Below, piece by piece: positions 1 to 7,402 of a stretch of DNA of 64,000 nt; position 1 is the stretch's first letter, and each line of letters opens with the position of its first letter. The stretch is from NCBI RefSeq assembly GCF_005280275.1, contig NZ_CP040021.1, positions 2,443,001-2,507,000 of the forward strand. The letters are read 5' to 3'. This DNA is from Salinivibrio kushneri (lineage in GTDB: Bacteria; Pseudomonadota; Gammaproteobacteria; Enterobacterales; Vibrionaceae). The notes under the pieces were generated by a model. It saw only the letters and a program-made list of their open reading frames with translations, had not been told where the DNA came from and made no database searches. Position numbers and translations under genes: made by a program.

Positions 1-88
1 TTTTATCGGGTAATTCCGCCATTAACGGCCGCTGACTAGCACGCCATAGGCCGTGTTGCTGAGCTAATTGGTCGAGTGTTTTCATCAT
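1..88 (-). CDS. 5' end of an SOS-controlled gene, possibly ImuA-like (partial)
   Basis: Only the first 29 codons are in the window, read leftward from ATG ATG at 88-83; the gene continues beyond position 1. An AGGT-like ribosome site lies just upstream. The visible residues include LDQLAQQHGLWRAS. A leucine-rich start followed by an LWR motif resembles the beginning of ImuA/SulA-superfamily proteins, which belong to the mutagenic ImuA-ImuB-DnaE2 repair cassette. A perfect LexA operator directly upstream supports SOS control. The gene identity is a guess from about 30 residues; SOS control is much more secure. Confidence 0.5.
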   Translation of the reverse strand, partial: MMKTLDQLAQQHGLWRASQRPLMAELPDK

Positions 89-96
89 CAAAATAC

Positions 97-112
97 CTGT
101 ATATATATACAG
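97..112. promoter_or_regulatory. LexA (SOS) operator
   Basis: The 16-mer is CTGT, eight alternating A/T bases, then ACAG. It is fully palindromic and matches the gamma-proteobacterial LexA consensus CTGT-N8-ACAG exactly. It lies 9 bases ahead of the start codon of the leftward partial gene, so bound LexA would cover that gene's promoter or start. The next rightward gene start is far away, so the site most likely serves only the leftward gene. Confidence 0.85.
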
Positions 113-318
113 TATATTTACTGATAAAAACGCTGCAAGGAAAGAAAACAAAAAAAGCAGAAAAGAGGAGGATGGTACATCAAAGAGAAAAAGACATGCG
201 TGACACCGCAGCAGCTTCGGGACGGATGGCGCGCAATCATTAGCCATTGCGGCTAGGAAATAAGTAGGCGCTTTCCCCAGCGTAAAGTATTACCCACTTT
301 ACCCGACAGTAAACGGTA

Positions 319-1782
319 TTATATTTCGACGATGGGGGTATTAACGGATTGCGAAGAAGCGAGCATCACTTGGTTACGACCACGGTCTTTCGCGCGATAC
401 ATGAGAAGATCAGCGGCATGGATCAACGCATCTAACTCTAGTTGCTTTATCTCCTCCACCACATCGCTAGAAACAATCGCGCCGATACTCACGGTGACAC
501 GAATATCCGCGCCGCCAAATTCAAACACCGTCTCCGCAATATCACAGCGAATGTGATTGGCCATTTCAATTAAAGCATCTAAATCTTGGGTAGGACATAA
601 GATACAAAACTCTTCCCCACCTAAACGCGCCGCTGCCCCTTTTTTAACAAACCGCTTCAGGTAACTTGCCAAGTGTACCAGCACTTTATCGCCTTGCATA
701 TGCCCGTAGGTATCGTTGACCTGCTTGAAATGGTCAAGATCAATCAAAATCAACCCCATTTCCTGTTGACGGCTCAGCTTAGGTTTTAAACGGGTAAAAT
801 AGGTTTCAAGTCCACGGCGATTTAACAGCTGTGTCAAAGGATCGGTATTGGCGAACTCTCGCAAACGAGCGTTAGCCCGGCGCAATGCGACCGTGCGTTT
901 ATACACCATACGTTTAAGAATAAAGATATAGGTCACCGCGCCTAACAGCATCACCAGTACAATGCTAGGAATAAGCCAAGCTGGGTAAGCCTCGACGCGC
1001 TCGGTATTGACCCACTTTTGCTTGATGCGTAACAGCTCTGCCGCAGGGATATTATCTATGCCTTCGCGTACCTCTTTTAGTAGCGCTTGATTGCCTTTGG
1101 GCACCGCCGCATAAATCGGGCGTGTGTAAAGGATTTGCTCTGCGACAAACGCAAGCGGTTTACCTTGGGTCAAAAAGTAAAAGTTTGCCGTTTGGGTATC
1201 GGCAACAAGCGCACTGATTTCGCCATCGAGCGCGGCACTAAATAGCGTTTCATTCCGCCGAAAGCGTTTTTGCTCCACATCAGGATAGTGCTCGGCCAAA
1301 AACCAAGATTCGTAACTGCCATCAACCACGCCCACCACTTTGCCTGCGGCTAAAGGATCCTTACTGACTTGCCCCGACTGATTTTTTACATAGAGTGAGC
1401 CATTAGTATTAAAAATGGGGGCCACATAGTCTAAATAGGCTTCACGTTCGGCGGACTTGAGTAGCCCCGCATGAATGCGATCACCGCCTTCTTTCATATA
1501 GGCCAGAGAATCCGACCAGTCGGCCAACATAAACTGAATCGATGTGTGATTGTATTTCGCGTAGGCCTGCCAAAAGTCAATCAATAACCCTTTGGGTTGC
1601 CCGTTGCCAGGTATGTAGCTGTAGGGTTTCCATTCAGATGAGTGCGCAATAACTAAAATGTCTTTTTCTTCTGACAGATAGGCGTCGTCAGCCCATGCAA
1701 ACGTACTCATATACGTGCAGGCTAGAAGCAGCATCCCTGTCAAAAGTCGAAAAGTGCGCGCAAACATTATTAGGCAGTCCAT
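319..1782 (-). CDS. Diguanylate cyclase with periplasmic solute-binding sensor domain
   Basis: 487-residue membrane protein predicted to make cyclic di-GMP in response to a periplasmic ligand. Order of parts: signal peptide (about residues 6-31, ending near TFAWA), a bacterial extracellular solute-binding family 3 domain (about 45-265), one membrane helix (about 268-290), a short linker helix, and a GGDEF domain (about 315-475). The active-site loop reads GGEEF at residues 388-392, a catalytically competent variant. The RxxD inhibitory site five residues before it is absent (VKKG), so product inhibition is probably weak. The gene stands alone. The start may be the second methionine (position 1767), which begins the signal peptide directly; neither start has a strong ribosome site. 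Confidence 0.85.
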   Translation of the reverse strand: MDCLIMFARTFRLLTGMLLLACTYMSTFAWADDAYLSEEKDILVIAHSSEWKPYSYIPGNGQPKGLLIDFWQAYAKYNHTSIQFMLADWSDSLAYMKEGGDRIHAGLLKSAEREAYLDYVAPIFNTNGSLYVKNQSGQVSKDPLAAGKVVGVVDGSYESWFLAEHYPDVEQKRFRRNETLFSAALDGEISALVADTQTANFYFLTQGKPLAFVAEQILYTRPIYAAVPKGNQALLKEVREGIDNIPAAELLRIKQKWVNTERVEAYPAWLIPSIVLVMLLGAVTYIFILKRMVYKRTVALRRANARLREFANTDPLTQLLNRRGLETYFTRLKPKLSRQQEMGLILIDLDHFKQVNDTYGHMQGDKVLVHLASYLKRFVKKGAAARLGGEEFCILCPTQDLDALIEMANHIRCDIAETVFEFGGADIRVTVSIGAIVSSDVVEEIKQLELDALIHAADLLMYRAKDRGRNQVMLASSQSVNTPIVEI

Positions 1783-2341
1783 TCAAAGAGTCTTGATGGT
1801 AGATAAATTCTAAGGGAACGCAAAAGACTTAATAAAAAAGCATGATCCAGTTCAAATTGGAAGCTAGATCACATCATAAAGCGTGCAAATGGCCACTAAT
1901 GGCTGATAAAAGCAGCAAAACGGAATACGTCGTATGGTAAAGATAGCAACATCAACAGATAGCGTAATCATGATAAAAATATCTTGATTCGCTGGTGCGC
2001 TGTCACCAGGTTGTAATGATTTAAATCATCAGCTGTGGTAAATTTACACGCCCCAAAGGGAGGGAAGACTCATGAGGCAGGTGCACTATTGAGTGCTTTA
2101 TTGTCAATGAAGCCTTTATTGCCCGTGATCAACACAGATCTCGGCAGACAATCTATACTCACGTTCGATAAACAGTGACGTCACCACAGCCACCCTGGCT
2201 GCGGTAACGTCATTGAAAAATGCAAAAAATTCGCTTTCACAGCCACTTAAGTCGTAAAAGTGCGTGGTAAAATTACACTTTTGGTGTGTTGTGAGAAAGC
2301 ATCAGGCTTATGTTTCAATTTTTGACCGGAGAAATGTGTCG
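1783..2341. other. Long intergenic region ahead of pykF
   Basis: Divergent promoter region of about 560 bases between the diguanylate cyclase and pykF. The clearest elements are a TATACT -10-like hexamer at 2154-2159 and the large hairpin just downstream of it. No convincing protein gene was found. The open frame that extends pykF upstream to 2264 lacks conservation with the family and is treated as leader. Confidence 0.5.
2173..2215. other. Large imperfect inverted repeat in the pykF leader
   Basis: Positions 2173-2192 pair with 2196-2215 around a CCC loop. Eighteen of twenty positions pair, with one being a G-T wobble; mismatches are at 2182/2206 and 2186/2202. It begins about 14 bases after a TATACT hexamer, so if that is the -10 element the structure would sit almost at the 5' end of the pykF mRNA. 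No T-run follows on the plus strand, so it is not a typical terminator. Confidence 0.6.
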
Positions 2342-3754
2342 ATGAAAAAGACCAAAATCGTATGTACGATTGGCCCAAAAACCGAATCTGAAGAGATGCT
2401 TACTCAGCTTGTTGAAGCTGGCATGAACGTCATGCGCCTTAACTTCTCACACGGCGATTACCAAGAGCATGGTACGCGTATCGCCAACTTGCGTAATGTG
2501 ATGAAGCAAACTGGCAAACAAGCCGCTATCTTGCTGGATACCAAAGGTCCTGAGATCCGTACGGTAAAACTGGAAGGTGGCGATGATGTGCTACTAAAAG
2601 CCGGTCAAACCTTTACCTTCACCACAGATACCTCTGTTGTGGGCAATAAGGAGCGCGTTGCCGTGACCTATGCCGGTCTGCCGCAAGATTTAAAAGCGGG
2701 TGATACAGTACTGGTTGATGATGGCCTGCTTGAGATGGAAGTACTAGAAACGACTGAAAAAGAAGTGGTTTGTAAAGTACTCAACAACGGTGAGCTGGGT
2801 GAAAACAAAGGCGTTAACCTGCCAGGCGTTTCTGTCAGCCTGCCAGCGCTGGCTGAAAAAGATAAATCGGACCTGAAGTTTGGTTGCGAGCAAGGCGTTG
2901 ACTTTGTTGCTGCCTCATTTATTCGTAAGAAAGAAGACGTAGAAGAAATCCGCGAGCTATTGGCGCAAAACGGCGGTAGCGACATCAAGATCATCTCTAA
3001 AATTGAGAACCAAGAAGGTGTCGACAACTTTGACGCTATCTTGGAAGCGTCTGACGGCATCATGGTTGCTCGTGGTGACCTAGGGGTAGAGATCCCCGTT
3101 GAAGAAGTGATCTTCGCCCAGAAGATGATGATCGAAAAGTGTAACCGTGCACGCAAGATGGTTATCACAGCAACACAAATGCTGGATTCAATGATCAAAA
3201 ACCCACGCCCAACCCGCGCAGAAGCCGGTGACGTGGCCAATGCCATCATGGATGGCACGGATGCAGTGATGCTGTCAGGTGAATCGGCAAAAGGGAAATA
3301 TCCATTAGAAGCGGTGAGCATCATGGCACAAATCTGTGAGCGCACAGACCGTCAAATGTCTCCAGCCCTCGGCTCTCGCCTTGATAGCGATCGTCTGCGT
3401 ATCACCGAAGCGGTCTGTAAAGGCGCGGTTGATACCTCTCAAAAACTCAGTGCCCCGTTAATTGTGGTGGCGACTGAAGCGGGTAAGTCAGCGCGCTCAG
3501 TGCGTAAATACTTCCCAACCGCCAACATTGTCGCGGTCACCACGAACCCGAAAACAGCCGCTCATCTGTGTCTGACTAAAGGGGTGACACCAGTGATGAT
3601 CGAAAGCATCGATAGCACCGATGAGTTCTACCGTCGTGGTAAAACCATCGCGCTAGAGTCAGGCTTAGCGAACAAAGGCGATATCGTCGTCATGGTGTCA
3701 GGTGCGCTCGTGCCATCTGGTACGACTAACACAGCCTCTGTGCACGTGCTGTAA
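2342..3754 (+). CDS. pykF: Pyruvate kinase I
   Basis: Cytoplasmic glycolytic enzyme converting phosphoenolpyruvate and ADP to pyruvate and ATP. The protein starts [14 protein letters not shown] and is 470 residues long, the exact length of E. coli PykF. Family motifs are present: [10 protein letters not shown] near residue 70, the signature loop with catalytic lysine ([10 protein letters not shown], about residue 220), and [10 protein letters not shown]. The C-terminal allosteric domain is complete. The start at 2342 is preferred over the longer frame because it follows GGAG at suitable spacing and matches the family N-terminus. The gene has its own strong terminator. Confidence 0.96.
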   Translation: MKKTKIVCTIGPKTESEEMLTQLVEAGMNVMRLNFSHGDYQEHGTRIANLRNVMKQTGKQAAILLDTKGPEIRTVKLEGGDDVLLKAGQTFTFTTDTSVVGNKERVAVTYAGLPQDLKAGDTVLVDDGLLEMEVLETTEKEVVCKVLNNGELGENKGVNLPGVSVSLPALAEKDKSDLKFGCEQGVDFVAASFIRKKEDVEEIRELLAQNGGSDIKIISKIENQEGVDNFDAILEASDGIMVARGDLGVEIPVEEVIFAQKMMIEKCNRARKMVITATQMLDSMIKNPRPTRAEAGDVANAIMDGTDAVMLSGESAKGKYPLEAVSIMAQICERTDRQMSPALGSRLDSDRLRITEAVCKGAVDTSQKLSAPLIVVATEAGKSARSVRKYFPTANIVAVTTNPKTAAHLCLTKGVTPVMIESIDSTDEFYRRGKTIALESGLANKGDIVVMVSGALVPSGTTNTASVHVL

Positions 3755-3779
3755 TTTAAGCACCGATAAGCAACACCTG

Positions 3780-3807
3780 CGCCTCGACATTGTCGGGGCG
3801 TTTTTTT
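3780..3807 (+). terminator. Rho-independent terminator of pykF
   Basis: A 9-bp stem (CGCCTCGAC with GTCGGGGCG, one T-G pair) closes an ATT loop and is followed directly by seven T. It lies 25 bases after the pykF stop. Confidence 0.9.
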
Positions 3808-3853
3808 ATCCCCCGTTTAGTGGCATGATAAAAAAGGGACAGCAGGAAGCGCA

Positions 3854-4531
3854 ATGAAACCAACCAAAGCACAAGAAGCCATGGCACATATTTGGGGAGC
3901 TATATTAACCCGCCAGCTCACAGTGACACCGAATGCGCATGGCCATTATTCACTCACCGTCGCCACCTTGTGCGAGCATCTTGATTTAACCACAGCAACG
4001 GCGCGTGATGGCTTACATTTACTCGCCATGGCCGGACGCATCAGCTACCAACCCCACCTTGGATACCAGTTAATGCCCTTAAGTCAGCCAGACTGGCAAT
4101 CTCTCGCGGCTGGCATACAGGCGATGGTTGGCGCTTTCATGGATAGGCTGCCGCCTCGGTTGGATGAGCCGACCTCATTGACCCTACTGGGCTTACTGCA
4201 CGGCCTACAGCATCTGCCTGCCAAGGATTATCGTGACCTCGCTGCCTTAGCGCATTGGCATCAGCAGCTTCATTACACGCTCTTTGCCGGCATCAATCCG
4301 TATCTTGCAGACGCGATACAGCCGCTTGTCGCCCAGCATTTACGCTACCTCACGCATCCCGATATCGGCTTTGAATTCGCATCCAGTTGGCAGCGCTTAA
4401 TGCCAGTATTGCGCGGGCTCGTCTCTGCGCGACCGCAGGCTCATAGTCACGCTTATCAACACTACTGGCTGGGGCTTAATACTGCGGTCGGAGAAAGGCT
4501 CAGCACCTTTACCAGTGGACAATTTCTTTGA
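3854..4531 (+). CDS. GntR-family transcriptional regulator
   Basis: 225-residue predicted DNA-binding protein. Residues 1-75 look like a winged helix: a recognition-helix region TATARDGLHLLAMAGRIS followed by a wing ending GYQL, in the pattern of GntR regulators (RxALxxLxxEGLV, then a glycine-rich wing). The rest is all-helical with several histidines, reminiscent of a shortened FCD effector domain, but the ligand cannot be told. A GGAAG ribosome site precedes the ATG. It lies just behind the pykF terminator, so it is transcribed from its own promoter; nothing ties it functionally to pykF. Assignment to GntR is by pattern only. Confidence 0.7.
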   Translation: MKPTKAQEAMAHIWGAILTRQLTVTPNAHGHYSLTVATLCEHLDLTTATARDGLHLLAMAGRISYQPHLGYQLMPLSQPDWQSLAAGIQAMVGAFMDRLPPRLDEPTSLTLLGLLHGLQHLPAKDYRDLAALAHWHQQLHYTLFAGINPYLADAIQPLVAQHLRYLTHPDIGFEFASSWQRLMPVLRGLVSARPQAHSHAYQHYWLGLNTAVGERLSTFTSGQFL

Positions 4532-4814
4532 AGTGGGTTTTTATCAAGACCGCTAACGGTACCAAATAGATGGCACTAAACTTGACGGCCATCACTGCCA
4601 ACGTCAAGGTGGTGAGACGTACTAAGCACTTATTGATTGTTTGTAGTAAAGGGTGACTCATCATCATTTCAGTCTAAAGCGGGATGTCTGTTCAAAAATC
4701 AGGCATTAGTTTACAAATTAATCAATAAATCGCAAGCGCCAATCTCGCCTGTTATCATCACACTCCAACAGGCGGCGACTAAGCTGCTGATTTAGTGTGA
4801 CGACAGAGAACAAG
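4532..4814. other. Intergenic region with two inverted repeats upstream of treR
   Basis: About 280 bases. A hairpin of CTTGACG (4581-4587) with CGTCAAG (4602-4608) lies after the GntR-type gene but lacks a T-run. A second inverted repeat, CGCCTGTT (4746-4753) and AACAGGCG (4767-4774) with a 13-base spacer, lies 40 bases before the treR start and could be an operator or leader structure. No gene was found. Confidence 0.4.
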
Positions 4815-5771
4815 ATGACAAAAGCATTGACGATTTTGGATATCGCCCGCTTAGCCGGGGTGGGAAAATCGACCGTATCTCGTGTGTTAAACGATGATCC
4901 ACGGGTCAAAGACAGTACGCGCGAGAAAATACAAGCCGTGATTGACCAACACGGCTTTATGCCCTCCAAATCTGCACGTGCGATGCGCGCACAACGCAGT
5001 GGCGTCGTGGGTGTGATTGTGGCAAAGCTCAGCTCTAATTCTGAAAACACCGCGTTGACGGGCCTGCTCAATACCTTGTATGCCAAAGGCTATGACGCCG
5101 CCATTATGGAAAGTCAGTTCTCACAACAAAAAGCCCAAGCGCATCTGGATGTGCTAAAACGCCGTAATGTTGATGGGATTATCTTTTTTGGTTTTTCTGG
5201 CTGTGATCTCAACGCGCTCGCGCCTTTCGCTCCCAACTGTGTCGTTCTGGCCGTTGATAGTGATCAATACATTAGCGTCAGCTATGACAACCAAGGCGCA
5301 GTCACACAAGTGATGGACCATTTTTATCATCAAGGATGTCGTCATATTGCCTTCTTGGGGATTGATGAGCGCGATGAAACCACCGGCCTTGCCCGCTCTG
5401 ATGCCTATCAGCGTTTTTGCCAACGCCACCAACTCTCACCACAATTACATCGCTGTGAAATGCGCTTACACGCCGCCTATGACGCCACCGATGCCCTCAT
5501 GAACTCGCATACTGATGCAATTGTTTGTGCGTCAGACACCCTGGCGCTAGGGGTTGCCAAACGGCTACAAACCCTAAACCGTGAAGATATCGCCATTGGT
5601 GGCATCGGTAACCATGACATGCTTCGTTTCATGTTCCCGCGCGCCGTGAGTGTGGAGCTAGGTTACCATCAAGCAGGGCAACATGCGGCCGACTTGCTGC
5701 TCAAGCAGCTGGATGACGACGCTCCCGTGGTTAGCCACTGGACACAACCTTGCCACCTCGTCACTCCCTAA
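4815..5771 (+). CDS. treR: Trehalose operon repressor
   Basis: LacI-family repressor of trehalose uptake and breakdown, induced in E. coli by trehalose 6-phosphate. Residues 1-50 form the helix-turn-helix and hinge (ILDIARLAGVGKSTVSRVLN), nearly identical to E. coli TreR; the rest is a periplasmic-binding-protein-like core. The chosen ATG gives 318 residues (E. coli 315); a GTG at 4797 would add six residues and cannot be excluded. It lies directly upstream of treB-treC on the same strand, and the 150-base gap before treB holds two matching palindromes, so it most likely represses treBC. Confidence 0.92.
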   Translation: MTKALTILDIARLAGVGKSTVSRVLNDDPRVKDSTREKIQAVIDQHGFMPSKSARAMRAQRSGVVGVIVAKLSSNSENTALTGLLNTLYAKGYDAAIMESQFSQQKAQAHLDVLKRRNVDGIIFFGFSGCDLNALAPFAPNCVVLAVDSDQYISVSYDNQGAVTQVMDHFYHQGCRHIAFLGIDERDETTGLARSDAYQRFCQRHQLSPQLHRCEMRLHAAYDATDALMNSHTDAIVCASDTLALGVAKRLQTLNREDIAIGGIGNHDMLRFMFPRAVSVELGYHQAGQHAADLLLKQLDDDAPVVSHWTQPCHLVTP

Positions 5772-5831
5772 GCGGCGGCTCACACCAATAATCAGGCAGT
5801 TACAGATTTCTCTGTGATGGTTTTCAAATAA

Positions 5832-5845
5832 TGGGAACGATTCCA
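5832..5845. promoter_or_regulatory. Probable TreR operator 1
   Basis: TGGGAACGATTCCA is a near-palindrome (GGGAACG core) of the type bound by TreR upstream of treB. It lies 78 bases before the treB start. A second copy lies 46 bases downstream. Confidence 0.6.
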
Positions 5846-5877
5846 CTGATAAATTCGATAGTAGGATCCATAATGAG

Positions 5878-5891
5878 TGGGAACGTTACCA
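5878..5891. promoter_or_regulatory. Probable TreR operator 2
   Basis: TGGGAACGTTACCA shares 12 of 14 bases with the upstream copy and lies 31 bases before the treB start, where a bound repressor would overlap the promoter or early transcript. Confidence 0.6.
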
Positions 5892-5922
5892 ATGAATACC
5901 CTACAGCAATACAGGATTGCTT

Positions 5923-7341
5923 ATGAGCCAGATAGATAAAAAAGCCATCGACCAATTGGTCACTCATATTGGCGGCAAAGATAACATCGCAACCGTTAGC
6001 CACTGCCTCACGCGTTTACGTTTCGTACTAAATGATCCAGAAAAAGCGGACGTGGCCGCGATTGAAGCGATCCCCATGGTCAAAGGCTGCTTTACCAGTG
6101 CCGGCCAATTTCAAGTCGTGATCGGCACCAATGTCGATCAAGTGTATGCCCTATTGGAAGCGCAAACCGGCGTGGAAGGCCAGTCAAAAGATGAGGCCAA
6201 ACAAGCCGCGCGCCAAAATATGAGCCTAACTGAGCGTGCTATCTCACACCTCGCGGAAATCTTTGTGCCCCTTTTGCCCGCGATTATCACCGGTGGTCTG
6301 ATCCTTGGCTTCCGTAATGTGATCGGCGATATCCGCATGTTCGATGGCAAAACTCTGACCGAGATCAGCGAGTTTTGGGCCACTGCTCACGGCTTTTTGT
6401 GGCTGCTTGGTGAAGCTATCTTCCACTTCCTCCCTGTCGGTGTGTGTTGGGCGACGGTGAGAAAAATGGGCGGCACCCCCATTTTGGGTATTGTTCTGGG
6501 TATTACCCTGGTATCCCCCCAATTGATGAACGCGTACCTTATCGGTAAAGAAATGCCTGAAGTGTGGGACTTTGGCTGGTTCTCAATTGAAAAAGTCGGC
6601 TATCAAGCACAGGTGATCCCGGCGATGTTTGCCGGTATGGCGCTGGCATTTATTGAAACCCAGTTAAAACGGATTATTCCAGATTACCTCTATCTTGTGG
6701 TGGTGCCGTTTGTTGCGCTGCTGACTTCCGTGATCTTGGCGCATACCCTGATTGGTCCATTTGGGCGTGAAATCGGCAACGGTGTCGCCTTCTTGGCTCG
6801 CACGGCGATGACCGGTGATTTCGCCTTTATCGGGGCAGCGCTGTTTGGCTTCCTCTATGCACCTTTGGTGATCACCGGGGTTCACCACACCACCAACGCG
6901 GTGGACTTGCAGCTGATGCAGGAAATGGGCGGCACACCTATTTGGCCGCTGATTGCCCTGTCCAACATTGCACAAGCCTCGGCGGTAGTCGGTATTATTT
7001 GGGTCAGCAAGAAAGAAAACGAGCGCGAAATTTCGGTGCCCGCGGCGATTTCCGCCTACCTTGGCGTGACAGAGCCGGCCATGTACGGGATTAACCTGCG
7101 CTACAAATTCCCGATGCTCTGCGCCATGGTTGGCTCGGCGCTAGCGGCGATGGTGTGTGGTCTTTCCGGTGTGATGGCCAACGGTATTGGTGTCGGGGGT
7201 CTACCAGGCATCTTATCTATTCAGCCACAATTCTGGGGTGTTTACGTGGTCGCGATGTTAATCGCCATCTTAGTGCCAATCGCACTCACCGCCTTTATGT
7301 ACCGCCGCCAGGCCAGCAAAGGCAAATTGGCGGTCGCCTAA
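5923..7341 (+). CDS. treB: PTS trehalose transporter, EIIBC components
   Basis: Inner-membrane permease that imports trehalose and phosphorylates it to trehalose 6-phosphate. The N-terminal EIIB domain (residues 1-90) has the phosphocysteine Cys28 in VSHCLTRLRF; the EIIC domain (about 105-465) has around ten hydrophobic segments and a conserved HHTTNAVD stretch. At 472 residues it matches E. coli TreB. No EIIA domain is attached, so phosphate presumably comes from the general glucose EIIA (Crr) encoded elsewhere. The ATG at 5923 follows AGGA with 6-base spacing. It forms an operon with treC, separated by a hairpin that may reduce readthrough. Confidence 0.95.
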   Translation: MSQIDKKAIDQLVTHIGGKDNIATVSHCLTRLRFVLNDPEKADVAAIEAIPMVKGCFTSAGQFQVVIGTNVDQVYALLEAQTGVEGQSKDEAKQAARQNMSLTERAISHLAEIFVPLLPAIITGGLILGFRNVIGDIRMFDGKTLTEISEFWATAHGFLWLLGEAIFHFLPVGVCWATVRKMGGTPILGIVLGITLVSPQLMNAYLIGKEMPEVWDFGWFSIEKVGYQAQVIPAMFAGMALAFIETQLKRIIPDYLYLVVVPFVALLTSVILAHTLIGPFGREIGNGVAFLARTAMTGDFAFIGAALFGFLYAPLVITGVHHTTNAVDLQLMQEMGGTPIWPLIALSNIAQASAVVGIIWVSKKENEREISVPAAISAYLGVTEPAMYGINLRYKFPMLCAMVGSALAAMVCGLSGVMANGIGVGGLPGILSIQPQFWGVYVVAMLIAILVPIALTAFMYRRQASKGKLAVA

Positions 7342-7355
7342 TTCCCATTCCGTCT

Positions 7356-7384
7356 GCGGGGAGGGAACGCTCCCCGCTTTTTTT
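7356..7384 (+). terminator. Intercistronic terminator between treB and treC
   Basis: GCGGGGAG pairs with CTCCCCGC across a 6-base loop and is followed by seven T. It looks like a full terminator, yet treC starts only 19 bases later on the same strand. It probably acts as a partial terminator that lowers treC relative to treB, or stabilises the treB message end. Confidence 0.8.
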
Positions 7385-7402
7385 AGCGTTAAGAGAGACA
7401 TT

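Noticed and set aside
2668-3345. A 225-codon minus-strand open frame within pykF
   Set aside because: Antisense shadow of a conserved enzyme gene; low-complexity Ser/Ile product, no ribosome site or relatives.
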